Source of the DNA: Piezodorus guildinii
Lineage: Eukaryota; Arthropoda; Insecta; Hemiptera; Pentatomidae
Reading direction: 5' to 3'
DNA: 64,000 bases
Assembly: GCA_023052935.1 (NCBI GenBank)
Contig: CM041297.1
Span: forward strand, 110,599,563 to 110,663,562
Positions 1 to 13,330 of this stretch are shown one piece after another. The notes under the pieces were generated by a model, which was not told the DNA's origin, did no database searches, and was given only the letters and a program-made list of their open reading frames with translations. How positions within the stretch are numbered: position 1 is the first letter of the stretch; each line of letters opens with the position of its first letter. The position numbers and the translations under genes were made by a program.

Positions 1-77
1 TCTTTTAATACAACATTTACTTGGTAACAAATTCAAAACTTTCCACATATCACAAAAAAATAATTTATATTACCATC

Positions 78-480
78 ATATGGTATTGAGTTATGAGGAT
101 TTCCCAAACCGTCTAATTACTAACGCACTCAATCCTTGCAATCCATAGTCCTTTGAAAGATCCTAAATGCCCCTTACTTTGTCGCCTATAATATAATCCA
201 TAAAGACCTGAATATTCCATTAGTTGCAGATCTAGCCCGAGATATACCTCCTTTAATTCCAAATTACCCGTCCACTATCATTACCATCTATTCCTGATAA
301 TCCCCCGAGATGGCTGAAAAAACGCTGGCCTCGCGACCTAATTAAGTAAACACTGAATTGCTACTAATGGGTAGTTTCTTCACATGCCTGTACCTAGCTC
401 ATATGATTAATTAACACAATTACTTATTGTACTTTATTGTATAATACAGTTGTAAAATTCTTTAAAATAAAACAAATATA
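78..480 (+). mobile_element. 5'-truncated jockey-type LINE 3' end
   Basis: This stretch aligns by eye with the C-terminal part of ORF2 and the 3' UTR of the LINE tails at 31.9 and 48.1 kb. It has the same order: a decayed copy of the region coding for the WTYG..LWG motif, the CAATCCTTGCAATCC stretch, the CCTCGCGACCTA codons near the ORF2 end, then a 3' UTR with AATACAGTTGTAAAATT and an A-rich end near 480. It is broken by stops and frameshifts, so it is a dead copy. The 5' boundary is approximate. Confidence 0.7.
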
Positions 481-1061
481 TTAATAGTAACCATAGTCAG
501 AAAATTGGATTGGTACCGATTGTAAGGTATGTGCTCAAATATATTTAATATGTTATTGGATTCAGAATTTTTGGGATATTAAAAAAAAAAAATTATTAAA
601 ATCATTCGTCGTGATTTGAACTATCTTGTAATCTTATTTTTCAAGTACACGTTTTTGGCTCGTAAAGAAACTATAACAATATTGATTTTATCATGACTTT
701 TCTCATTTGTTAATCTTTGTTTGAGATATCCTTCGACCTATAATGATCTGTATTTTCCCATTTCTTTTATTATTTTCCCATACACTTAACTTCAACGTGC
801 GAATTATATTTAACTTTCCCACTATTATTATTAAATCTAGAACGATTTTTATATTGAACCTCGATGTGATTAGTTTTTCCTGCTTTAAGGTGGCTTACAA
901 ATTTTCATTCGATAGCAAGAAGTGATGCATGTAAAAACTGCTTGTGCGTGCAAGTATTAAAGGATTAAAAAAAATGTGGATGTCCAATTTTTAAAAAGAT
1001 TTATTTATTTTTTAGATTTACATAAGCTATGAGGTGCACTTTAGACTCAGCTTTAACTAAG
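481..1061. other. AT-rich stretch, no feature seen
   Basis: Short A/T runs only. A 60-codon open frame at 743-925 has AT-driven composition and no recognisable motif. Confidence 0.5.
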
Positions 1062-1250
1062 TCATCCCTAAGTATTCAATGGGGCTTGACATATTAACGA
1101 CTGTGGAGGCAGACGGACGATCAAAAGCCGAAGTTAGCCGAGGCGGTATCCGACATCGGCCGCCCCCGACAGTTCTGCCCAGACCAGGAACGCGGAAGGA
1201 GCTTAGTCTTCTAGAGGAGTTGAAGTACGAAGCACTCATATCATACCTCA
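1062..1250 (+). CDS. Candidate internal exon, unidentified protein
   Basis: I do not recognise the protein. A 189-base island rich in G, C and CpG stands out from very AT-rich surroundings. It is open in one frame from just after a stop at 1058-1060, reading about 62 codons, with the pieces GLDILTTVEADGRSKAEV, RHRPPPTVLPRPGTRKEL and SLLEELKYEALISYLR. It is bounded by a possible acceptor (CTAAG, ending at 1061) and a good donor-like CAG|GTCTAA at about 1250/1251. The middle is proline- and arginine-rich and the end looks like a charged amphipathic helix. The reverse strand is also open here (1057-1263), so strand is not certain. No partner exon was found in the window, so introns would have to be long. 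It could instead be a fragment of an unknown mobile element. Confidence 0.35.
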
Positions 1251-2176
1251 GGTCTAATAGCATTATATATGTCTACGGTATACAATAGTAATGCCACATT
1301 TTAATGTAAAGGTACAGTGAACAATATTGGCCTATAGGAGATATGGTTAAAAAGTTAATGCTATATATTAAAAAAACTTCGAAAAATAAGGTTTTTTAAT
1401 ATTTTCGGTTGTAGCTATTTTTCAGACCTTCTACAGAGTTCCTGAAAATTATTTACGGTTTAACACCTTGATTCATCCTTTAAAAAAATGACACATAAAA
1501 TACATATGTAGAATTTTTAATTTTAATTTAGTTACTTGGAATTTTCATTTTGTTATACTGGCTATAAACGCCGTCCTCAGTCACACCATGCTTTATTTAT
1601 AGTTCTTTATCTCGAAATAAAATTATAAAAAACAATTTTTTAAATTTTAAATAAATAAACAACAAAAATTTAACTTACAATTGATTTTAGATAAACTTAA
1701 CGGAATGACGAGTAAAGATTTTCGTTCATTAGGAAATTAAGATTCCATGCGATTTTTTTCTTCTTAAAATTTTTGGTTTAAACATTTATTCCGCGGGTTA
1801 TTAACATTGCCCTCACTCATAAAATATTTTAAAAGTAATTCTTAATTTTGAATTGGAATAATAATTAATAAGTTTTTGTTGATTGATTTTAAAGAAGGGA
1901 TAATTTAGTTATTTCAATCTTTCAATAGAGTCATAAATAAAACTAAATATAATAGTGAGTTAGGATTTTTTTTTACTGACGTTTTATAATTAATAATATA
2001 TTATTTCACTTGGTAGAAACACTTCCCTCTATTATTAAATTGTATCACAAACTATTCAAGTCTTGAAGTATTCTGTAAATTATAAATTATCATTTTTTTT
2101 TTTTTTTTATACAATAATAATAAATTGAAAATAAATAAATGCATATCATAAATTGGAAATGTTTAAAATTATATAG
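1251..2176. other. AT-rich stretch, no feature seen
   Basis: Homopolymer A/T runs (for example 2092-2108) and no reading frame or repeat that I can place. Confidence 0.5.
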
Positions 2177-3900
2177 TCTATCTTACTTGGAGTCTAAGCT
2201 AGAAAAAAAAAACAGTTGAGTACCTTATATTTAAGGGATCTTAATAGATTTAAATTAAAAACATTAACCAGTGAAGTTTCATCCATAAAGTATACAGTAG
2301 TAAAACCATTACAATTTTAAAAATAATTATAAAAACAAATAAAATATTCCAACACATTTTATTCAATGTTGACCCTATTCAATGTAAATAGGTTATTTAA
2401 ACGCCTTAACTAATTTCTCACTTATTATTACCATATGAATTAATTATTTTAATGTAGAAAATTAATGTAAGTATTAATATACGAAAAATATTGTTTAACA
2501 AATTCGAAAATAACGAATATTGAATAATGTTATTTCTAGAGGAGTAATCTGATTTTCATAAACCGATTTACAACGAAGAGTTGTATTGGGGAAATCCATG
2601 TCTTCTGAAATTCTTTGGTTGCTCTATTAAGAAATCAAACTTAGTTCGCTTATTGAAAAAATGTTTTAATTGATCATATCTAATAGGAATAATTAATAGT
2701 CTTGTCATATGAAAATGGAAGGTGAAACGCTCTCTTAACTGTTCAATTTTTTCTTATTAGATAGATATATTAAAAAAATAATTTATTGCAGTTCGGGATT
2801 TTTTATATTTTTAATAACTGATCTTTTATTTAATTTTTAGGACTAGAAATATTGTTCTGTTAATATAAGCAAAATTCTTTATAAATCCCTGTTTCTGTGA
2901 TTTACGAACCAATGTAAGAAAGAAAACTTTAAAATTTTTTAACAGAAGTTTTCTTACGTGCAGTAGAATGTAGATCTATCTTACATGGAGTCTAAGCAAG
3001 AAGGAAAAAACAGTTAAGTACCCTATATTTGAGGGATCTTAATATATTTAAATTAAAAAAACATTTACCAGTTATGTTTTATCCATAAAGTATAAAGTAT
3101 TAAAACGATTAGAATTTTTTACGATTTTTTTTACGAATTTTTAACGATTAGAATTAGGACAAAACAGATGTAGATTTTTTTTTACACATTTTATTCAATG
3201 TTGACTAGGAATGTATATGGGTTATTTAAACGTCTTAACTAATTTCTCGCTTATCATTACCATATGAATTACTTATTTTAATTTAGGAAATGATTATACG
3301 AAAAAACATATTATTCAAGAAATTCGAAAATAACGATTATTAAGTAATGTTATTTCCTCAGGAGTAATCTGGTTTTCATAAACCGATTTATAATCTTGAA
3401 ACGTTGGACTGGGGAAATCCATGTATTCTGAAATTCTTTAGTATCTCTAGTATGGACTCAAACTTAGATTTATCACTTATTGAAATAATTCGTTTTGTCA
3501 TTTGTAAATGGAAGGTAAAACTGTTTAATTTTTTCTTGTTTGGTGTTTGATGAAAAGTTAGAAAAACAGATAAATTGGAAAAATAATTTATTGCAGTTAA
3601 AGTTTTTTTAATAACTGATCATTTATTTAATTTTTAGGACTAGAAATAAATAAACTTAAAAAAAACTATAAAGAAAAAAGGAAGGGATGTTCGTATTCAC
3701 ATATGTAGATAAGCAGTAGAATGTAGATTTATCATACGTGGAGTCTAAGCAAGAAGAAAAAACAGTTAAGTACCTTATATTTAAGGGATCTGATGGATAG
3801 ACCTTATAGATATAAATTAAAAAAACATTAACCTGTAAAGCTTCATCCATAAAGTATAAAGTAGTAAAACCATTACAATTCATATGCGTTAAACTAAGCA
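2177..3900 (+). repeat. Diverged tandem duplication, unit about 0.75-0.8 kb
   Basis: Three successive starts of the same sequence are visible: TCTATCTTACTTGGAGTCTA at 2177, TCTATCTTACATGGAGTC at 2975 and TTATCATACGTGGAGTC at 3729. Copies 1 (2177-2974) and 2 (2975-3727) share many blocks in order: the CATTTTATTCAATGTTGAC block, the TTACCATATGAATTA block, a GGAGTAATCTG block followed by TTTTCATAAACCG, and a TTTAATTTTTAGGACTAGAA block. The third copy stops at about 3900. The copies have diverged through indels and substitutions. No coding potential was seen. Confidence 0.8.
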
Positions 3901-5723
3901 TATGTAATAGTTTTTAAAAATAATAATAAAAAAAAAATGTTTAAATTCCTTTAAAGAACGTAAAAAAGATACTTTAAAGGAACAAGGAATGGGTGTTAGT
4001 ATTCACTTATAAGAAACCTAAGAAAGGAAATTCCACGTAGCTCTCCTGGAATTTAAAATTAAATATAATTCAATCAGTTTTAAATTCATATAAAAAATCT
4101 TACAAAATCAAATGAAATTCCATCAGTAAATTATATTAAATCAACTTTGTTAGTATTTAATTTGGAGTATTTGTTTTCCACGTTCATGAAATTTCACTAG
4201 AATACAATCATGATAAAGCGTGTAGTACACACTCAGTATTCCAGTTTCTACGTTCTCTCTCAATTAACATTCCTTTGTTAATTGTATCTTCGCATTCAAG
4301 AGCAAACAGTCAAAGCGCATGAAATTAATTTACCGACGCAAATCCTTTCCGTATTTAAGATAATTATACGTCTCATAATATTGGTACAAAAAAAAATCTT
4401 TAAATGAATTGGTAAACCAAAAAAAATTACATTTTTAATTTTTTTTTTTTATTATGATTGCGTTTTATTTGGCCGTTTAAAATTTCTATTTGATTTTCAA
4501 ATACAGTTTAAAATAGGTTTCCTTTCTAAGCATAAGTTTAGATGGAAATTATAAACTACTTTTCGGATATATTTTCTAACCTTTTTTACTTAAATATAAA
4601 GCAATACATCTTAGATAGGATATCAGTAATGTCCCTTTTCTTGTACATTTCATATCAAATGATTTTTACTTGTAAACTATAATATACTTATTAATTCTGT
4701 GCTCAAAGGAGAAAATGGTATCTCGTTAGGTTTATTTTGAATTCTTTAAATAGCCCATAAACTGGCTATATTAATGGTACCTAGCATATATAACGCTTAG
4801 AATTAAACATTAAAAAAAATCCTAGCGATGGTAGTTTAAAAAAAAAAAAAAAAAAAGTACTATCGTATGTCTATTACACCAGATGTCACTGGAGCTTAGA
4901 ATACGTGACTCTTTCACGGTTATAGACGTATGGTTTATATTTTCACCTTTGGGTGAAGAATCGCGACAGGAAGTTAAATTATATTTTTTAGAAAAATTCA
5001 CAATAATCTACCGTCTTGTTTATTATTACTAGAAGAGATTTTCAGACTTGGCATCTTTATGGACTTATGAACAAAAAGAACAACTCTAAATCTCTTACGA
5101 AACTCAACACGAACTTAATAAGATGTGTGGAAGATTTTTTTATTATTATTAATATGTCATTTAAAATCACTTTAACATGCTCACCGTTCTTTAGGACATT
5201 CATTAATTAGTTTGTTTTTAGACTGACGCAGATGAAGATATAAATTTATATATTCATATTCGTATTGCTCCTTTTTAGCCCAATCCGGTGTCATCTAGAA
5301 TACTCTTCTTTCAAACATCCGCCATGCTCGTTTCCTAACTTCATTCAAATCCTTCTTCTTTCAATTCCTTCTTCTTTCGCGGTCAGATGATGTACGATTT
5401 ACTGTTGAAATTGAATTCTCTTAGTTCTCATTACTCCTTAAATTTAATGAATGTAATTTTCAAACTGATTCGATGATGCCGATTAAAATGAGATGGATAG
5501 TGTTCACACTTTTACTAAGGTGTAAAATCAAAATTTGTATTTGCAATTTTATAGAAATCAATTTTTCCAGAATTTGTTCAGATGTCACCATGACTTTTGT
5601 TTTGTTTTGTTTTCTTCTTTCTTTTGTCATTTAAAAAAAAAAAAAAAATTGTTTTTGGCCAGTTATAATTTTTATTTTGTTCATACGTTTTATTTTCAAG
5701 GGACATCTTCCCAGAGTAAAGTT

Positions 5724-5725
<2 letters not shown>
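3901..5725. other. AT-rich stretch, no gene seen
   Basis: Contains homopolymer runs (poly-T near 4438, poly-A near 4840, poly-A near 5633) but no convincing coding frame, RNA gene or repeat boundary. Confidence 0.5.

Positions 5726-5793
<68 letters not shown>
5726..5793. repeat. (TA)n microsatellite
   Basis: An uninterrupted run of about 34 TA units. Open frames reading YIYIYI on both strands here are artefacts of the repeat. Confidence 0.97.
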
Positions 5794-8039
<2,246 letters not shown>

Positions 8040-8590
8040 GAAGTACAAATAACAAAAATAAAAATCTCATCGCACTATTTGCCAAGCCATTTGCGTCACA
8101 AGAAACAATTCTTGACAGAATAGGTCGGTTTTGTTTGGAAATGATTGTAGCAGGAACTCCATAAGCCCGTATTCCCGGGAAAAGAGGAGGGGGGGGGTCT
8201 TTAAATGTGTGTGAAACTCAACTTACTAGCTTTTTTAACTTTCCAATCGCCTTGAGATGGTCATAAACGGTCGATTTTGTAAGGTTAAGTTTCCCTGGAT
8301 ATTCTCGAACAGTTGTTCTTGACTTTTCTTCTACCTAAGCATGCAGAATGTCGTCATCAATAGAGGAAGTCCTTTACGATCCTACTTAGTCTTCAAGTCA
8401 GAAGTCTCCGTCCTGAAAATTTCTGAACCACCGTTTTGTAGTGCACTTATTAAGCTGCCTTTGCCCCAGACTTGAAGTTTCTGGCAGCTTGGATCGCAAT
8501 CTGGCCGAGTTTAAACTCGTGAAACAACATTATATGATTATCATGCGTTGAAAACTTAGCAAAGACGGTATTATTTTTAAGCAGGGATTA
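8040..8590 (-). pseudogene. Mariner transposase relic (N-terminal half)
   Basis: Read on the reverse strand from 8590, broken frames give the start of a mariner transposase: FKLG..AIQAARNF (first helix-turn-helix), then EIFRTETS, SIDDDILHA, VREYPGKL, and HLKAIGKVKKL (end of the second DNA-binding helix-turn-helix). Further on, LSRIVSCDA matches the segment carrying the first catalytic aspartate. That aspartate is still present, but the usual CDEKW has become CDANG. Several frameshifts and stops occur and no terminal inverted repeats were found. It is a dead, truncated copy from a lineage different from the one at 29-30 kb. Confidence 0.75.
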
Positions 8591-9739
8591 GTTACAAAGG
8601 TAAACAAACATTATCGTTAGAAAGAGGATTACTGAGTGTTGACATTCAAACAAATAAATATTCTAATAAATGTAAATAATGTAGAGGGATATAAAAAAGA
8701 AAAGTTAAAATCATGCATTATTTTCCTGACAGCCCGATAAACAAATGAATTAAAATTACTTTTCGAAAGACATATTCATTACTCTATTTTTATATTGCTT
8801 TTCCTAAACAAGAAAAAAAAATTCAGAACCTCATCAGCCATTAAATTGAATAGTGGTCGCCATTTAGCAAACCTAAAGGGAAAGGCTCAAAAGGCCTTAT
8901 TCATGATAGAAGAGCATTCACTGGGCCTATCTCGTTACAATTAGCCTAATCCAAGATTAATATTTTACGTCATTCCATTATAATTATCTCCCTTGTTTCA
9001 CTTCTTCAAGTTCCACCTTCAGGTTGAATAGCCTCCTCATTTTATTCAGAAGTTTTTATAAAGTGTACAATCAGTAAAAGGGTTCTGGGTTAATGATGTC
9101 ACCAACCCTCTTCTGTTTTATTTGCATCTTCTTTATCCTATTCGAGAAAAGATACAGAAAACTAAATGTGTAAAACCAAGTGTACTTGAATTCTTTGAAA
9201 TTACTATAATAAAGGAGTTTTAAGTCATATTAATAATTTATGAGATCGGCAAGCTGTAAGGTGTATTAATTTTTATATAATTAAAAAAATATTTTAAATT
9301 TCTCATCATTATCATGAGTTTTCTTTTAGTTCAATATGTGTAAGATAGTTTATATATATATATATATAACAAAATTTACAACAAGAAACTTTAGTGTTTT
9401 AGATTACAATATAACAAACAAAAAATAATAGAAATAAAAACAAAAATGAACCAACATAATTAATTAAAAGATAGCATCTTTTAATTTAATTTAAAGCAGC
9501 ATAACAAAAATAGAGAACAAAAAAATATATGTCCCTATGTACAACTGTTAAATATAAATTTTAATTAAAAGAACTTTACAATATTGATGGAATGTTGATG
9601 AAATAATATAGCAAATGCAACACAAATAAAGTATTATATTTAAATTATCGTTTCTATGTTTTTACTGTTTTTTATTGAAGTTTTCGAATCTATTTAGGGC
9701 TCTTTAGGAATTGGATAGAAAGGCAGTAGTTAAATAGAC
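8591..9739. other. AT-rich stretch, no gene seen
   Basis: Holds a short (TA)n run at about 9350-9368. Otherwise nothing recognised. Confidence 0.5.
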
Positions 9740-9995
9740 GGAGGTTTAAAGGTAGGAAGAGTATTAGAGTAACGAATATCTGAAAGAATAGAATACTATA
9801 CGGGCAAGCAGCGGATTAGGAACGATCTGTCGAAAACTTCGGTTCGATGGGGCGTTATATACAGGTCTGAAGGCCGTGGAGCGTTACGGGAGTGGACGGA
9901 GGAAATTAATGAAAATATAACTGAAATTTAGGATGGGCGTCGGAATTGGAGAACTTTAAAGAGGAAGGTTGCCAGGAAGTACTTACATCGGTAGG
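9740..9995 (+). pseudogene. Possible LINE ORF2 C-terminal relic
   Basis: One frame reads GRGALREWTEEINENI, a stop, then DGRRNWRTLKRKVARKYLHR. This resembles the C-terminal tail of RTE/CR1-like reverse transcriptases, where a GRP..RW..E block is followed by RNWR...R. Composition is richer in G than the flanks. The match is short and weak and no 3' tail is defined. Confidence 0.35.
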
Positions 9996-10246
9996 AAGGG
10001 TAAAGCCACTTCAACACTTCATAGAAGCGGGTGACAGGAGTGTCCCTGGATATCCCGAAGATGAACCGTAATAAGCAGTTGAATAATCGTTTTAGTTTTG
10101 CTTCAAGATCCCCAGAGACACCCGCATATACCGCACTTTAACTAATATATATATAACTAATAAAATAGAAAAAAAAATATATAACCGAAATCAAATTCGA
10201 AAAAAAAAAAACTGTAAACAAAATTGAAAAAATATACACAAACACA

Positions 10247-10590
10247 AAAGTCATTTATAAAATAAAATGTAAAAATTTTGACGATAAGTCATATTGCGGA
10301 CAAACTACACAATGGCTTGAAAGGAGAGTACAACACATTAGACAAAACTGCAACTTGAAATGTACAAAATCGAAATTAGCTACTGCTCCGGCACAACATC
10401 CCAATAATTATAAACCCTTTTTTTGATTTTAATTACGTATCAGCCCTACATAAGGAAGAAAATATAAATAAGAGGAGGATTATAGAATCTAATATATATA
10501 TATATATATTATATATATATATATGACAAAACATTTAGAAAATCAGTAAATCAACAAACTGACGTAGACAATTTAAACACGTTTTATGCA
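10247..10590 (+). pseudogene. Penelope-like element, GIY-YIG endonuclease relic
   Basis: One frame reads KVIYKIKCKNFDDKSYCGQT, followed by TQWLERRVQHIRQN and later LATAPAQHPNN. After a one-base frameshift in a T run (about 10420-10427) it reads DFNYVSALHKEENINKRRII. This is the layout of the C-terminal GIY-YIG nuclease of Penelope-like retroelements: a Y-I-C...C/YIGQT start, an R...R..H helix, an A..H segment and a final R..E. Here YIGQT is YCGQT and the GIY glycine is not visible. The frame is interrupted by stops and an (AT)n run at 10493-10525. Downstream, TNQQTDVDNLNTFYAS may be the element's tail. No reverse transcriptase part was found upstream, so the copy is 5'-truncated. Confidence 0.6.
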
Positions 10591-10982
10591 AGTACTATAT
10601 ATAGAATAAATATATAAAGCTTTTAACATCCCCACTCTAAGTTAGCCATGCATAGAACACCTCCAGAATGGCCAATGAAATGTTTAGTGAGTGAATACAA
10701 ATAATTTTTTAATCAATAGATTTTTTTTCCCGTTTTTTTAATAAAATTGTAGTTTGACACAGCAAGCGAATTAGGATTAAGTTCTTTTGTGAAACGGCCA
10801 AATATATATATTATTGATATTTTAATGATATGAACCTGATTTGTTGCTTTATTTTTTTATTTAATTATATTTATTACAATTTGTCTGAACTGGTCAATAA
10901 TAATAGTGCTATAAGATCGCATTCATACAAAATAAACAATAGCAAAGTCAAGTGTTGCTTAAGATTTTTTATTTTCTTTTAC

Positions 10983-11480
10983 TAGCTGACCCGGCAAACG
11001 TTGTTCTGCCTTATAAATTATTTCTTGTAGATATTTTGGCTGTTAAATAAAAAATAACGTATATATTGTAAGTGTAATAGTAGTGTAATTATGAAATATT
11101 TCTTTTAGTTAATTTTTAAATCTTAATAAATCTATATTATTACTTCATGCTGTTAGTTGTAGTTGAAGTACACTGGTCTACCTCACTCTCGCTTAGATCA
11201 AATTTTATCCTGAAAAGGAAAATGGTAGAAATGGAAACCGCCTTTCGGAACACTTAACAACTCGGTTTTAAATTACACCGTAGTGGAGATGTTCAAGTCG
11301 GGCACTCAGTATACAATTGAGTTTGTAAGACAGGGTTTTGTCTTTATTAAATATTTTGTTTCACCTCTCTTAAACGTAAGACCTCTGACCTTTTCCGCCT
11401 CAGTAGCAAGGTCATTTAGATATAATTTCCAGGCTTTATTAACCTGTATAATCAGTCCCGATGGATAAATTCCGAAGTCA
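10983..11480. repeat. Possible dispersed repeat of unknown class
   Basis: It begins with CTAGCTGACCCGGCAAACG, a string that I associate with common repeats in arthropod genomes but cannot assign to a class. The following sequence is GC-richer than the flanks. A 61-codon frame at 11283-11468 has no motif. Boundaries are guesses. Confidence 0.3.
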
Positions 11481-11744
11481 TGATTGATGAGATTGTTAAT
11501 TTATTTATATCTTTTAAGTAATCTTTGATTGCTTGTTCATTGTGGTCCTTTAATAAATAAAGCTCAATATTTTTATCTAATATCAGCTTTTAACTTCCTA
11601 CTGAATACTTCAAATATGTTTTGCTCTTAAGATATTACTCTTGTTTTCTTTTTACATACCCCAAATATATTTTAAAGAAGGCAATCAGGTAAATTTGTAT
11701 AGAATTCATTTTTTTTTTCGTTTCGGCCAACTTGGAACCTCGTA

Positions 11745-13330
11745 ACTACTGTTTTTTTTTTGGCCCAATGTTGTCTCATCTTTTCTGCATGCTCTAATTT
11801 CCGCTTATTTCGGTCCACTTTTTGCCTGTTTTGCGCTTGGGCTTTGCCTCGAAACTCTGGAGTCCTTGAAGTTTCTTTTTCCGAATATCACGCTCCTGAA
11901 CATCCGTCCACACGACTCCCGACTCCTGCAGATCCTACTCCACCTCCGTGGACCACGCCCCCTTAATCTTCTTTCTCAGAAAGTACGTAAAAATTCTATT
12001 AGTCGACTTTTCTTGGCTCATGCGTGCCATGTGGCCATAAAACTCGATCCTTCTCTTCCGCATGACGTCCGTTATTTTTCCATATAATTATATAGTTCCT
12101 TGTTATTTCTTTTTCTATATAGACAATTTTTCCTTACTGGCCCTAAAACCTTCCTTAGAATCTTTCTTTCTCTTATTTCCACACTTCCCATCATTCCTTT
12201 CCTATTCATCGCAAGACATTCTGCAGCATAAAACGCTCCTGGTCGAATGACGGTTTTATAGTGCCTAAGCTTAGCATTACACGATATTGATCTCTTATCA
12301 TAGACGCCCTTGGTCAACTAGTACGCAGTCACCATTTCTAATTCGCGGTGTGAAAGCTTCCTTCTCCGAGATGCTGGGTCCTACCCATTCGCCCAGGTAC
12401 TTGAACTTTTCAACCCTCTTAATTTTATCTTGTTCCACGACAAGTTCTTTGGATGCTGGCTTGATAATTGTGATAAACTGTGTCTTATCAAATGATATTC
12501 TTAAGCCTGCTTTTGCCGCTTGTTTATCTAGTTGAATGATTGTTCCGTAGATTCCTCGAGGGAATCCGAAAAAAATGGCCAGATCATCTGCAAAGGAAAG
12601 ACTCTATTATCAGCCTCATCTTTTTGTACCCCAATCTGACCCCCTTTTCAATTCCTATGTAATCCATTTCCTTGCGCCACTCACGGATCACAGTTGTAAA
12701 GCATGGATGAGAGCTCACCCTCTTGCTTCACACCAGTCCTTATCTCGAAAGCGTCTGAAATATCTCCTCGAAACTTAACTTTGGAGCTCGTGTAGTTTAG
12801 GGTCTGTTGAATGATTGATCTCGTTTTGTTGTCTAGGCCCAGCTCCTTCAGGATCAAGTGGATCGATCAACGGAATCGTACACCTTCCTAAAATCGACAA
12901 AACGTCACCACGAACTGCTTTTTTCTACGCCTGAGATATGTTATAACCGATTTCAAGTTCATTATTTGCTCAGCACACGAGCGCCCTTTTCTGAATCCTG
13001 CCTGGTATTGTCCCAGCTGAGGGTCTAAATGCTCTTCTAACCGACTTTAAAGTGTGTTAGAGAGGATTTTGTAGGTTACTGGAAGTAGAGAAATCCCGCG
13101 GTAATTATTTACGTCTGTTCTGTCACCTTTCTTATGAAGAGGATGAATCAAAGCTGAGGTCCAGTTTCTCACTTCTCCAAATATCGCAGATTATCTCAGT
13201 TAATTTTTCGATTGCCTTGTCGACAGCCTTTTTCCATAGTTCAGCAATTATTAAATCTTCGCCTGGTGCCTTGCTGTTTTTAAGTTCCTGAATGATCAAT
13301 TCGATTTATTCCTTTGTGGGTGGGGACGAA
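11745..13330 (-). pseudogene. RTE-like LINE reverse transcriptase relic
   Basis: On the reverse strand, broken frames follow a LINE reverse transcriptase from start to tail: APGEDLIIAELWKKAV, NYRGISLLPVTYKILSN, QYQAGFRKGRSCAEQIMNLK, TGV.QEGELSSMLYN, FADDLAIF (catalytic box), VEKFKYLGEWVGP, then YKTVIRP and YAAECL, IRERKILRKVLGP, GHMARMSQEK, IFTYFLRKKIKGAW and KPKRKTGKKWTE near the 3' end (about 11760). The RT spans about 1.6 kb with many stops and frameshifts. The endonuclease part is missing, so the copy is 5'-truncated. The C-terminal K.W.E motif is shared with the fragment at 36.8-37.1 kb, so these two probably belong to one family. Clade assignment is tentative. Confidence 0.8.

Noticed and set aside
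10493..10525. Palindromic (AT)n as a cruciform or origin-like element
   Set aside because: Ordinary microsatellite within a decayed Penelope-like copy. Nothing else supports a function.
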